From: Candidatus Mediterraneibacter intestinipullorum
GTDB taxonomy: Bacteria; Bacillota; Clostridia; Lachnospirales; Lachnospiraceae
Assembly: GCA_019118665.1 (NCBI GenBank)
Contig: DWYM01000019.1
Coordinates: 18,869-82,868, forward strand
Direction: 5' to 3'
Length of the DNA stretch: 64,000 nt
Shown here: positions 18,463-28,010 of the stretch, piece after piece
How positions within the stretch are numbered: the stretch's first letter is position 1
Layout: every line of letters begins with the position of its first letter
Notes under the pieces: generated by a model
Databases searched by the model: none
Told to the model about the DNA's origin: nothing
The model's input: only the letters and a program-made list of their open reading frames with translations
Position numbers and translations under genes: made by a program

Positions 18463-19746
18463 ATGGGACAAGGCAGTATCATCGGTTATGAAATAAATGA
18501 GAAGACATGCCAGATCAGTTTTTACAACGATCAGGAACTGGAGCCGGACACGCTTGAGGTGGATTCGGACAACTATCAGATCCCTCTGATCATCGGGAAA
18601 CTTCGGGATACATGGGCATACGGCAAGGAGGCAAAGCGTCTTGTCACCATAAAGGAAGGTTTTACGGTCACAAGGCTTTTGAGCAAGAGCCTTGCCGGGG
18701 ACAGGATCGAATTCGGGGAAGAAACATACGACGCGGTATGGCTTCTCTCCCAGTTCATCCAGATGTCTCTTCAGTCTTTCCCCGAAATCGAAGGGATCGT
18801 GTTTACCGTGCCGGCGCTGACAGAGGAACTGGCGCAGATGCTGAGGGGGATCGCCGTGCGCATGAATATTGACAAGCGGCATATCTTTATCCAGGATTAC
18901 AAAGAAAGCTTCTGCAATTATCTGTTCTATCAGCCAAAGGAGCTGTGGCAGTACGACGCGGCGCTCTTCTGCTGCGACCGGAATGAGATCCGGGCTTATA
19001 TGCTCCGGCGTCTCCGCCCGGGCCTGGGCGGCGGCAGGACCACTTTTGTGACAGTGGACGAGGTGGCCAGCGCCCATATGAAGGAACTGGCGGCAGTTTA
19101 TCCGGTGCTGAATGAGGACAAGGCGAAAGAGGCGGATGCCATGTTCTGCAGGTTTATTGAGAGTGTGTTTGACAAGCGGATCGTATCTTCGGTATTTCTT
19201 ACAGGAGAAGGCTTCGAGAATAACTGGTATCCAAAAGCGCTGAGAGTGCTCTGCAACGGACGGCGCGCCTTTATCGGGAACAACCTGTACAGCAAGGGCG
19301 CATGCTACACAGCTTACCGGAAGCTTTTCATGCACATCGAGAATCCGGTCTATCTGTCAGAGGACAAGCTGACAGACCAGATTACAGTGAATATGAGAGT
19401 GGATGGTCAGGAAATGTGGTATCCCATCGTTTCGTGGGGCGCTCACTGGTATGAGTCCAACAACCAGTGGGAAGTCCTTATGGAAGATGTAAAGGACATT
19501 GAATTCCACATCGAATCCCTGATCCAGGGGAATGTGAGGACTGAGAAGATTTCTCTTGAAAAATTCCCCAGGCGCGCGGAGTACTCCATGCGTCTCCAGA
19601 TCGAGACGCTGTTCCTGGATGAAAAGACATGTAAGATCACTGTGCGGGATGCGGGATTTGGCGATTTCTTCCCGCCCACGGATTTCCACGCGGAAAAGAT
19701 CATACATTTAGGAGGCAATGATGGGAAATTTAATTCTTTGTCATGA
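18463..19746 (+). CDS. DUF5716-like protein; divergent Hsp70/actin-fold candidate
   Basis: IIGYEINEKTCQISFYN, YGKEAKRLV, GIVFTVPALTEELAQMLRGIA, VFLTGEGFENNW align by eye with Hsp70 landmarks. Confidence 0.65.
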   Translation: MGQGSIIGYEINEKTCQISFYNDQELEPDTLEVDSDNYQIPLIIGKLRDTWAYGKEAKRLVTIKEGFTVTRLLSKSLAGDRIEFGEETYDAVWLLSQFIQMSLQSFPEIEGIVFTVPALTEELAQMLRGIAVRMNIDKRHIFIQDYKESFCNYLFYQPKELWQYDAALFCCDRNEIRAYMLRRLRPGLGGGRTTFVTVDEVASAHMKELAAVYPVLNEDKAKEADAMFCRFIESVFDKRIVSSVFLTGEGFENNWYPKALRVLCNGRRAFIGNNLYSKGACYTAYRKLFMHIENPVYLSEDKLTDQITVNMRVDGQEMWYPIVSWGAHWYESNNQWEVLMEDVKDIEFHIESLIQGNVRTEKISLEKFPRRAEYSMRLQIETLFLDEKTCKITVRDAGFGDFFPPTDFHAEKIIHLGGNDGKFNSLS

Positions 19747-20488
19747 CAGACACGCGGCACATCCTTACGAGGTCACCAGGATACACAGCAGGATCTTCAC
19801 CATCGAGGAGCTTTGCTATTATCTGTGTAATAATCTCTATCTCATCGACTACACGATCATGAACGAACAGCTCTGTGACTGGCTTGACGAAGAGCTGGGC
19901 ATGGAGAGCCTGGCGTCAGACCTCAGGGACGTGCTCCGGCTGAGGGGGTCCGTGGAGAAGTTCGTCCTGACGATCCTGAAAGCTTCGCGCATATACAGGG
20001 AGCCGGAGATGATACGCATCCAGAATGTGCTGGAGCATCTGAAGAACCAGAAGGATATCGAGCGTCAGAAATTCAAGGGGGACAACCTGTTGGAGAGCGG
20101 GGAGCTGGAGGAGGCGATCCTCGTGTACCAGTCTATCCTGAACCAGGAGAGAGATGAGACCGTGGACGATAAGTTTTACGGCCGGATCTACGCGGGACTG
20201 GGAGCGGCATACGGAAGGCTCTTTCTGTATCAGGAGGCGGCGCGCATGTATGACAGGGCTTATCAGATGTGCGGGGATAAGACGCTCCTCAAACCGTATC
20301 TGTACGCATCGTACAAATATATGTCCCTGGAGGAATATCACATCCTAATCACAAAGAATGAAGAATACATGGAGATCAACGCGCAGATGCGTCAGGAGCT
20401 GGACGAGCTCCGGAAGAGCCTGCCCGCGGAGACCGATCTCTCTGTTATAGAAAAGTGGAAGCGGCAGCACCGCAGGAGCCATACTTAG
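19721..20488 (+). CDS. TPR-like protein, coupled to upstream gene
   Basis: Overlaps 18463..19746; TPR-like helices (GDNLLESGELEEAILVYQSILN, GLGAAYGRLFLYQEAARMYDRAYQ). Confidence 0.65.
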   Translation: MGNLILCHDRHAAHPYEVTRIHSRIFTIEELCYYLCNNLYLIDYTIMNEQLCDWLDEELGMESLASDLRDVLRLRGSVEKFVLTILKASRIYREPEMIRIQNVLEHLKNQKDIERQKFKGDNLLESGELEEAILVYQSILNQERDETVDDKFYGRIYAGLGAAYGRLFLYQEAARMYDRAYQMCGDKTLLKPYLYASYKYMSLEEYHILITKNEEYMEINAQMRQELDELRKSLPAETDLSVIEKWKRQHRRSHT

Positions 20489-20533
20489 AGACGCAGATGG
20501 CACAGGACGCGGGAACAGACCCTGAACAAGGGT

Positions 20534-20562
20534 TTGACACGCCGTGGTCTGTATGGTAGAAT
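20534..20562 (+). promoter_or_regulatory. Promoter of amino-acid ABC transporter operon
   Basis: TTGACA - 17 nt - TAGAAT. Confidence 0.75.
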
Positions 20563-20643
20563 ACAACGGTAACTTTACTGTGATACAGTGACACATTGGT
20601 AGAGAAAAAAAGTGAGGCTGGATTTCCGGCGATGGAGGGAATT

Positions 20644-21459
20644 ATGAAAAGAAGAGTATTAAGTATGTTACTTTGTGCAGGTATCGTTGTTACCATGCTT
20701 GCGGGATGCGGTTCAAAAGGAAATGCCGGTTCCGGTGGGGATGCCGCTGAGACGAGCGATATGGATTATGTAAAAGAGAAAGGTACTCTGGTCGTGGGCA
20801 TCACGAATTTTGAACCCATGGATTACAAGGACTCCAGCGGCGAGTGGGTCGGATTCGACGCGGATCTTGCGAGAGAATTTGCGGAGAGTCTTGGCGTTGA
20901 GGTGGAGTTTGTCGAGATCGACTGGGAAAATAAGATCCTGGAGCTGGATGGCAAGACGATCGACTGTGTGTGGAACGGCATGACCCTCACTCCGGAGGTG
21001 ACCAGCGCCATGGACTGTACGGACGCTTATCTTGAGAACGCCCAGGTCGTTGTGGTCCCCTCCGATGTGGCTGACCAGTATCAGGATGAGGACAGCCTGG
21101 CGGATTTAAGCTTTGCCGCTGAGGCGGGAAGCGCAGGCGAGGAGGAGCTTGAGGCAAGGGAGCTGAACGTTACCCCGGTGACAGCACAGGCGGATGCCCT
21201 CATGGAAGTGGCGGCAGGGACTTCAGACGCGGCAGTGATCGACCTGCTCATGGCAGCGGCGATGATCGGAGAGGGAACAAGCTATTCTGACCTTACATAT
21301 ACGGTACACCTGAACAGCGAGGAGTACGGCGTGGGATTCAGGAAAGGTTCGGATCTGAAAGCAGAGTTGAATGATTTCTTTGCCAAAGCCTATGAAGACG
21401 GAAGCATCCGGGAGCTGGCGGAGAAATACGGAGTACAGGCTGCGCTGATCGAACAGTAA
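20644..21459 (+). CDS. Polar amino-acid ABC transporter substrate-binding lipoprotein
   Basis: Signal peptide with LAGCG lipobox; GTLVVGITNFEPMDYKDSSGEWVGFDADLA. Confidence 0.93.
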   Translation: MKRRVLSMLLCAGIVVTMLAGCGSKGNAGSGGDAAETSDMDYVKEKGTLVVGITNFEPMDYKDSSGEWVGFDADLAREFAESLGVEVEFVEIDWENKILELDGKTIDCVWNGMTLTPEVTSAMDCTDAYLENAQVVVVPSDVADQYQDEDSLADLSFAAEAGSAGEEELEARELNVTPVTAQADALMEVAAGTSDAAVIDLLMAAAMIGEGTSYSDLTYTVHLNSEEYGVGFRKGSDLKAELNDFFAKAYEDGSIRELAEKYGVQAALIEQ

Positions 21460-21492
21460 CAGTAAAAATAAATTTACAGACGGAGATATGTC

Positions 21493-22173
21493 ATGGAATT
21501 TTCAGAGCAATTTCCAATCGTTGTGCAGGCGCTGAACGTGGGATTCCTGCAGACCTTAAAGCTGTTTTTTGTGACGCTGCTGGGGGCGATCCCCCTGGGG
21601 CTGATCATTTCCTTTGGGTCTATGTCCCGATTTAAGCCCTTAAGTTTCATTACAAAGATCATCGTATGGATCATCAGGGGAACACCTCTGATGATCCAGC
21701 TTTTGATCGTCTATTTCATGCCCGGCCTGATGGGCAACAATATATGGGGAGGCGGTGAGAACGGACGTTTTCTCGCGGCTTCGGTTGCCTTTATCTTTAA
21801 TTACGCCTGCTATTTTTCGGAGATCTACCGGGGCGGCATCCAGGGAGTTCCGGCAGGACAGGAGGAGGCAGGGCTTGTGCTCGGCATGACAAAGAGGCAG
21901 ATCTTTTTAAAGGTGAAACTCCTTCAGATGACCAAGAGGATCGTGCCTCCCATGTCCAATGAGATCATCACACTGGTAAAAGACACTTCTCTTTCCCGCA
22001 TTATCGCGCTTCAGGAGGTTATCTGGGCAGGACAGTCCTTCATGAAGGGAAACATGGGGATCGCAGGCGTGATCTGGCCGCTGTTCTTTACGGCAGTGTA
22101 CTATCTGATCTTTAATGGGATCCTGACAGTCCTCCTGGGACGTCTTGAGAAAAAACTGGAATATTTTAGATAG
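21493..22173 (+). CDS. Polar amino-acid ABC transporter permease
   Basis: IIRGTPLMIQLLIVYF; SEIYRGGIQGVPAGQEEAGLVLG. Confidence 0.95.
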   Translation: MEFSEQFPIVVQALNVGFLQTLKLFFVTLLGAIPLGLIISFGSMSRFKPLSFITKIIVWIIRGTPLMIQLLIVYFMPGLMGNNIWGGGENGRFLAASVAFIFNYACYFSEIYRGGIQGVPAGQEEAGLVLGMTKRQIFLKVKLLQMTKRIVPPMSNEIITLVKDTSLSRIIALQEVIWAGQSFMKGNMGIAGVIWPLFFTAVYYLIFNGILTVLLGRLEKKLEYFR

Positions 22174-22185
22174 GAGGCGGAACAT

Positions 22186-22971
22186 ATGGCCATATTGGAA
22201 GTACAGCATGTAAGTAAGAGCTTTGGGAACACGAAAGTGCTGAAAGATATCAGTTTTTCCCTGGAAAAGGGAAAAGTATTGTCCCTCATCGGTTCGTCCG
22301 GAAGCGGGAAGACAACGCTGCTCCGCTGTCTGAATTTTCTTGAAAGGCCGGACGGAGGCGTGATCCGCGTGAACGGTGAGACGCTGTTCGACGCGAATGA
22401 TCCGGCGACGATGCAGGAGGGGGAGATCAGAAGAAAGCGGCTTCACTTCGGCCTGGTGTTCCAGTCTTTTAACCTCTTTCCACAGTATACGGCGCTTCAG
22501 AACGTACTGCTGGCGAAGGAGCTCCTGGCAAAGGAGAAGCCGGATTATAAATCAAAGAAAAAGGAAATCCATGCGCAGATCGAGGCGGAAGCAAAGACCC
22601 TTCTGGATCAGATGGGGCTGTCAGACCGGATGGAAAATTATCCCCACCAGCTTTCCGGCGGACAGTGCCAGAGGGTGGCGATCGCCAGGGCGCTGGCGCT
22701 GAAACCGGATATCCTCTGTTTTGATGAACCGACTTCAGCGCTCGATCCGGAGCTTACCGGGGAAGTGCTGAAGGTGATCAAAGGGCTGGCGGATCAGGAG
22801 ACAACGATGATCATTGTCACGCATGAGATGGCGTTTGCCCGGGGTGTATCCAGCCAGGTGATCTTTATGGACGGCGGACGCATCATGGAACAGGGCACTC
22901 CTGAGGAAGTGTTCGAGCATCCGCGGGAAGAACGCACAAGGCAATTTTTATCAAGATTTACGAATCAATAA
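22186..22971 (+). CDS. Polar amino-acid ABC transporter ATP-binding protein
   Basis: GSSGSGKTTLLRCLNFLERPDGG, LSGGQCQRVAIARAL, DEPTSALDPEL. Confidence 0.95.
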   Translation: MAILEVQHVSKSFGNTKVLKDISFSLEKGKVLSLIGSSGSGKTTLLRCLNFLERPDGGVIRVNGETLFDANDPATMQEGEIRRKRLHFGLVFQSFNLFPQYTALQNVLLAKELLAKEKPDYKSKKKEIHAQIEAEAKTLLDQMGLSDRMENYPHQLSGGQCQRVAIARALALKPDILCFDEPTSALDPELTGEVLKVIKGLADQETTMIIVTHEMAFARGVSSQVIFMDGGRIMEQGTPEEVFEHPREERTRQFLSRFTNQ

Positions 22972-22984
22972 GGAGCAGGATTTC

Positions 22985-24412
22985 ATGACAGGATTTGATA
23001 ATATTACCACAGGAATCGGCGAGGAATGTGGGGTTTTTGGAGCCTATGACCTGGATGGACGCGACGTTGCCGCGTCCATCTATTATGGGCTTTTTGCATT
23101 GCAGCACAGAGGACAGGAGAGCTGCGGCATCGCGGTGACAGACACCTCCGGGCAGAGAAAGGTATTGTCCAGAAAAGGTCTCGGGCATGTAAACGATGTG
23201 TTCGACGAGGAAGAGCTGGAGAAGTTGAAGGGCAATCTGGGAGTCGGACATGTCCGCTATTCCACGGCGGGAGGGACGAGAGTAGAGAACGCCCAGCCCC
23301 TTGTCATCAACTATGTGAAGGGCACTCTGGCCATCGCCCATAACGGTAATCTGGTCAACGCGGTGGAACTGAGACGTGAGCTGGAGTACACAGGAGCGAT
23401 CTTTCAGACAACGATCGACTCGGAAGTGATCGCGTATCATGTGGCGAGAGAGCGGCTGAATGCCAGGACTGCGGAAGAAGCGGTAAAAAATGCCATGAAG
23501 AAGATCAAAGGAGCCTACGCCCTCGTGGTCAGCAGCCCGCGCAAGATGATCGGGGCCAGAGATCCGTTCGGGCTCAAACCCCTGTGTATCGGAAAGCGGG
23601 ATAACGCTTATTTCCTGGCTTCCGAGAGCTGCGCTGTCGCGGCTGTGGACGCGGAATTTGTAAGGGACGTGCGGCCGGGGGAGATCGTGACGATCACAAA
23701 AGAAGGCATTGCTTCCGACATGAGCATGGCAGTCCCGGAAGAGCGGCAGGCAAGATGTATCTTTGAGTATATCTACTTTGCCCGGACAGACAGCACGATT
23801 GATGGCGTGAATGTCTATCACTCCCGCATTCTTGCCGGGAAGGCTCTGGCAGAGTCCTATCCGGTGGAGGCGGATCTGGTAGTGGGCGTGCCCGATTCCG
23901 GCCTGGTTGCCGCGAAGGGCTACTCTGAGCAGTCGGGAATCCCATACGGCATGGCATTTCACAAGAACAGTTATGTGGGCAGGACCTTTATCAAGCCAAA
24001 ACAGAGCGAGCGGGAATCCAGCGTTAAGATCAAGTTGAATGTGATCCCGGAGGTGGTGAAAGGGAAGCGGATCGTCATGGTGGATGACTCTATCGTTCGG
24101 GGAACAACCTGCGCGAATATCATTAAAATGCTGAAAAACGCGGGCGCGGAGGAAGTGCATGTGCGTATCAGTTCACCGCCGTTCCTTCATCCGTGCTATT
24201 TTGGGACGGACGTACCATCGAATGAACAGCTCATTGCCCATTCCCACACACCGGAAGAGATCCGGCAGATGATCGGCGCGGATTCCCTGGGGTATATGGA
24301 AGTGTCAAAACTAAAGGAAATGGTGGGAGAGCTGAAATACTGTGACGCATGTTTTACCGGAAATTATCCCATGGAGGTTCCGGGGCGGGATATCAGCCAC
24401 GCATTCGAATAG
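22985..24412 (+). CDS. purF: Amidophosphoribosyltransferase
   Basis: N-terminal Cys glutaminase (ECGVFGAYD), RGQESCGIA, IVMVDDSIVRGTT PRPP motif. Confidence 0.96.
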   Translation: MTGFDNITTGIGEECGVFGAYDLDGRDVAASIYYGLFALQHRGQESCGIAVTDTSGQRKVLSRKGLGHVNDVFDEEELEKLKGNLGVGHVRYSTAGGTRVENAQPLVINYVKGTLAIAHNGNLVNAVELRRELEYTGAIFQTTIDSEVIAYHVARERLNARTAEEAVKNAMKKIKGAYALVVSSPRKMIGARDPFGLKPLCIGKRDNAYFLASESCAVAAVDAEFVRDVRPGEIVTITKEGIASDMSMAVPEERQARCIFEYIYFARTDSTIDGVNVYHSRILAGKALAESYPVEADLVVGVPDSGLVAAKGYSEQSGIPYGMAFHKNSYVGRTFIKPKQSERESSVKIKLNVIPEVVKGKRIVMVDDSIVRGTTCANIIKMLKNAGAEEVHVRISSPPFLHPCYFGTDVPSNEQLIAHSHTPEEIRQMIGADSLGYMEVSKLKEMVGELKYCDACFTGNYPMEVPGRDISHAFE

Positions 24413-24539
24413 GAGACTTTTTGGACAATAAAGTGTTGCCGTATGAAGGCTCTGATGTTACTATAATAGTCGGAAAGATCCCTGTTTTCCATAGGAAAGC
24501 TTCCAGGATGGAGAGCGTGTCCGCATGGGAATGGGATCA

Positions 24540-24556
24540 GCATACAAGTATACAGG
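24540..24556 (+). promoter_or_regulatory. Candidate GCATAC-N2-GTATAC operator upstream of purB
   Basis: GCATACAAGTATAC, same arms as site at 15025. Confidence 0.4.
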
Positions 24557-24574
24557 ATAAAGGAGATCAGTAAT

Positions 24575-26008
24575 ATGTCAAATGACCGTTATGTTAGCCC
24601 TCTTTCCGAGCGTTACGCGAGCAGAGAGATGCAGTACATTTTCTCTCCGGACAAGAAATTCCGCACATGGAGGAGACTCTGGATCGCGCTTGCGGAGACA
24701 GAGAAAGAGCTGGGACTCAATATCACAGACGAGCAGATCGAGGAACTCAAAAGCCATGCGGATGATATCAATTACGATGTGGCCAGGGAGAGGGAAAAAA
24801 TCGTACGCCATGACGTGATGTCGCATGTCTATGCTTATGGCGTGCAGTGCCCGAAGGCAAAGGGGATCATCCATCTCGGCGCCACGTCCTGTTATGTGGG
24901 GGATAACACGGACATTATCATTATGTCTGAGGCTCTGAAGCTGGTGAGAAAAAAGCTGATCAATGTGATCGCTGAGCTGGCTAAATTCGCGGAGGAGCAA
25001 AAAAGCCAGCCCACCCTAGCGTTTACACATTTCCAGCCGGCGCAGCCCACGACTGTCGGCAAGAGGGCGACTCTGTGGATGCAGGAATTTGAAATGGATC
25101 TGGAGGATCTGGATCATGTGCTCGGCAGCCTGAAGCTTCTGGGTTCAAAGGGGACCACAGGCACACAGGCCAGCTTTCTGGAACTCTTTGACGGAGATCA
25201 GGAGAAAATCGACAGGATCGATCCCATGATCGCGGAAAAGATGGGATTTAAAGCCTGTTATCCGGTATCCGGACAGACATATTCCAGAAAAGTGGATACA
25301 AGGGTGTTGAATGTCCTTGCAGGCATCGCGGCAAGCGCCCACAAATTTTCCAATGACATCCGGCTGCTCCAGCACTTAAAGGAGATCGAGGAGCCATTTG
25401 AAAAGACGCAGATCGGGTCCTCAGCCATGGCGTATAAGCGGAATCCCATGCGCAGCGAGAGGATCGCGTCCCTGTCCCGCTATGTGATGATCGATGCGCT
25501 GAATCCCGCGGTCACATCGGCTGCACAGTGGTTTGAGAGGACGCTGGATGATTCCGCAAACAAGCGTCTGAGTGTTCCGGAAGGATTCCTTGCTATTGAT
25601 GGGATTCTTGACCTGTGCCTGAACGTGGTGGATGGGCTTGTAGTCTACCCAAAAGTGATCGAAAAGCGGCTCATGTCTGAGCTTCCGTTCATGGCGACAG
25701 AGAATATCATGATGGACGCGGTGAAAGCAGGCGGAGACAGGCAGGAACTTCACGAGAGGATCCGCGAGCTTTCCATGGAGGCGGGAAAGAATGTGAAGGA
25801 AAAAGGGCTGGATAATAATCTGCTCGAACTGATCGCGGCGGACCCGGCGTTCAACTTAAGTATTGAAGATCTGCAAGAAACGATGGATTCTGCAAAATAT
25901 GTAGGACGGGCAAAGGAACAGGTGGAGGCATATCTGAAAAATGTCATCTGTCCTCTTCTGAAAGAGAATGAGGGAGAGCTGGGCATGAAAGCAGAGATCA
26001 ATGTCTGA
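24575..26008 (+). CDS. purB: Adenylosuccinate lyase
   Basis: GSSAMAYKRNPMRSE signature; full-length PurB pattern. Confidence 0.96.
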   Translation: MSNDRYVSPLSERYASREMQYIFSPDKKFRTWRRLWIALAETEKELGLNITDEQIEELKSHADDINYDVAREREKIVRHDVMSHVYAYGVQCPKAKGIIHLGATSCYVGDNTDIIIMSEALKLVRKKLINVIAELAKFAEEQKSQPTLAFTHFQPAQPTTVGKRATLWMQEFEMDLEDLDHVLGSLKLLGSKGTTGTQASFLELFDGDQEKIDRIDPMIAEKMGFKACYPVSGQTYSRKVDTRVLNVLAGIAASAHKFSNDIRLLQHLKEIEEPFEKTQIGSSAMAYKRNPMRSERIASLSRYVMIDALNPAVTSAAQWFERTLDDSANKRLSVPEGFLAIDGILDLCLNVVDGLVVYPKVIEKRLMSELPFMATENIMMDAVKAGGDRQELHERIRELSMEAGKNVKEKGLDNNLLELIAADPAFNLSIEDLQETMDSAKYVGRAKEQVEAYLKNVICPLLKENEGELGMKAEINV

Positions 26009-26038
26009 GAGAAACAGAGGATCGTAACAAAAAATTGC

Positions 26039-26075
26039 AAAGGAATGTTGCAGGGGATTGCGGCATTCCTTTTTC
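26039..26075 (+). terminator. Intrinsic terminator after purB
   Basis: aaaggaatg..cattccttttt. Confidence 0.75.
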
Positions 26076-26153
26076 TCTGATACCTTATCCTGGAAAAGCA
26101 GATGGAAGATATTGCCATCAGTTGTTGTGGTGTAGAAAGGGAAGGGAATCAAA

Positions 26154-27119
26154 ATGGAGTGGTGTGGGAAACTTTATGGGGAGTGGAGATCAGCAGAAAA
26201 TCTCCACAGGATGGAGCGGACTGTGCTTGTCCTCATTGTTTTTCTGATGCTGGCAGGCTGGGTCTGGGACACAGGGGCGGCGATACCTGGCACGGATGGA
26301 GGATACGCAGATCGTCTGTCAAGAAGGGGGTTCGGAATGGAACCTGTTTCTGATGACCCCGGGATACTGGCAGTGATGGCAGTCACCGGATGCAGTCCGG
26401 TCCCACTGAAGGGCATGGACATGTCCCGGGATATCGCGGAGCAGGAGAGATTGACTCAAGAGACTGCGCCACTCATAACGCCTGCGGGACTGACAGCCGG
26501 GGCGGATACCTTTCCCGCTGAGCCAAAGTACCCTGAGGAGACGGCGCCACCCATAAGCATTCCTGCGGAAGAACACCCGGCAGAGACTGTACCGCCCGCG
26601 GACGCTCCGGCGGAGGAGGCGCCGGCTGAGACAGTACCGTCGTCAGTGGATGGGGTTTTTGTAAATGAGTATGGGATGATCTGCGGGATCCAAGATCCGG
26701 CAGTTGTTTCGGACGGTTATCTGGTCCTGCCATCTGAAGGCTGCACAGGGATCGCGGCGGGAGCGTTTGCTGATGTTCCGGTCATCATCGCAGAGATCTA
26801 TATCCCTGCCAATATCGTTCATATAGAGGAGGGCGCTTTCGCCGGGCTTGGCTATCTGGAGTGGCTGGAAGCAGAAGCTTCAGAAAGTTATTATACAGAG
26901 GACGGTGTGCTTTTCTCGGAGAATGGGACCTGCATACTTGGCTTTCCATCCGCAAGGACCGGGAGTTATAAAGTTCCTGACAGAGTTACCAGGTTTGCGG
27001 AAGGTGCGTTTGGCGAGGCAAAGATCGAGGTCATAGACGCAGTCGGCTGTTCCCTGGAAGCCACAGGCAGCCTTCCCTCATCCATCCTTCTGCTCCGGGC
27101 GGAGGATCTGAAGGGTTGA
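26154..27119 (+). CDS. Membrane/secreted protein with BspA-type (LRR_5-like) repeats and P/E/T-rich linker
   Basis: N-terminal hydrophobic segment; PAEEHPAETVPPADAPAEEAPAETVP linker; GAFADVP.., EGAFAGLGYLEWLE repeats. Confidence 0.65.
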   Translation: MEWCGKLYGEWRSAENLHRMERTVLVLIVFLMLAGWVWDTGAAIPGTDGGYADRLSRRGFGMEPVSDDPGILAVMAVTGCSPVPLKGMDMSRDIAEQERLTQETAPLITPAGLTAGADTFPAEPKYPEETAPPISIPAEEHPAETVPPADAPAEEAPAETVPSSVDGVFVNEYGMICGIQDPAVVSDGYLVLPSEGCTGIAAGAFADVPVIIAEIYIPANIVHIEEGAFAGLGYLEWLEAEASESYYTEDGVLFSENGTCILGFPSARTGSYKVPDRVTRFAEGAFGEAKIEVIDAVGCSLEATGSLPSSILLLRAEDLKG

Positions 27120-27157
27120 TATACAGAGAGCAGGGATGAAGTGACAGGAGTTGTTTG

Positions 27158-27186
27158 TTGAAGAATCCTCCGATATGTTTTATAAT
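27158..27186 (+). promoter_or_regulatory. Promoter of Sir2-like gene
   Basis: TTGAAG - 17 nt - TATAAT. Confidence 0.6.
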
Positions 27187-27242
27187 ACCGTATATAGGAA
27201 CATTGCCTGCTGAAGGAAAGGCGGCAGAAAGGAGGGGACTTT

Positions 27243-27983
27243 ATGAGAGAAAATAATATACTCCAGATATTAAGAGAGGGCAGGTACACAGTCGTTTTAA
27301 GCGGTATCGGTCTCATGGCGGAAAGCGGGTATCCGCTTTTAAGGGATGGAGCGGAGTCCTATGAGATCGAAGATAAGTACGGCTATTCTTATGAAGAGAT
27401 ATTCAGCAGCGGATTTTACTCCGCCAGGAAAGAACTGTTCTTTCGCTTTTATAAAGAAGTCATCCTTAAGGCAGTGGAGATCCCGCCGGGGAAAGGGTTT
27501 CACATGCTGAAGAAGCTTCAGGACTGCGGACTTGTGGATTCGATCATTACCCGCCGCATCGCCGGACTGGAGGACAGGGCCGGATGCGGGAACGTAGTGA
27601 ATATGAAGGGCACGGTTTTTGACAATGTGTGTCCGTCCTGCGGAAAACATTATCCTGTGGAATATATCAGGGAATCGAAAAATGTTCCCCTTTGTGAAAA
27701 ATGTCTTGTCGCGCTCCGCCCTCAGGTGTGCCTGTTCGGGGAGATGATCGACAACGGCATTATGACAAAAGCAGCGGGAGAAGTGGAAAAAGCGGATGCG
27801 CTCCTTGTGCTCGGAGCCAGCCTGAATTCTCCGCTGTGCAGTCAGCTGCTGCAGTATTATACGGGCACGGAGCTGATCCTTGTGACAGGATCGGAGCACT
27901 ATACAGACCAGAGAGCAGACTTTGTCGTGTATGGGAGATGCGATGAATTTCTTGAGAGACTGGCTGACGAGTGCGGAAAATAA
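27243..27983 (+). CDS. Divergent Sir2-like protein, probably non-canonical or inactive
   Basis: LSGIGLMAESGYPLLR, ITRRIAGLEDRAG, CxxC..CxxC zinc ribbon, LFGEMI, VLGASL. Confidence 0.8.
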   Translation: MRENNILQILREGRYTVVLSGIGLMAESGYPLLRDGAESYEIEDKYGYSYEEIFSSGFYSARKELFFRFYKEVILKAVEIPPGKGFHMLKKLQDCGLVDSIITRRIAGLEDRAGCGNVVNMKGTVFDNVCPSCGKHYPVEYIRESKNVPLCEKCLVALRPQVCLFGEMIDNGIMTKAAGEVEKADALLVLGASLNSPLCSQLLQYYTGTELILVTGSEHYTDQRADFVVYGRCDEFLERLADECGK

Positions 27984-28010
27984 AATACAGACCATGATTG
28001 GAGAAAAAAG

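Noticed and set aside
17425-19335. 636-aa minus-strand ORF
   Set aside because: Antisense to two well-supported plus-strand genes; His/Leu/Pro/Arg-rich shadow ORF typical of GC-biased codon positions, no recognisable domain.
22958-24160. 400-aa minus-strand ORF
   Set aside because: Antisense shadow of purF.
24349-24573. 74-aa ORF between purF and purB
   Set aside because: Starts inside purF in another frame; no RBS or family resemblance; region is better explained as the purB upstream control region.
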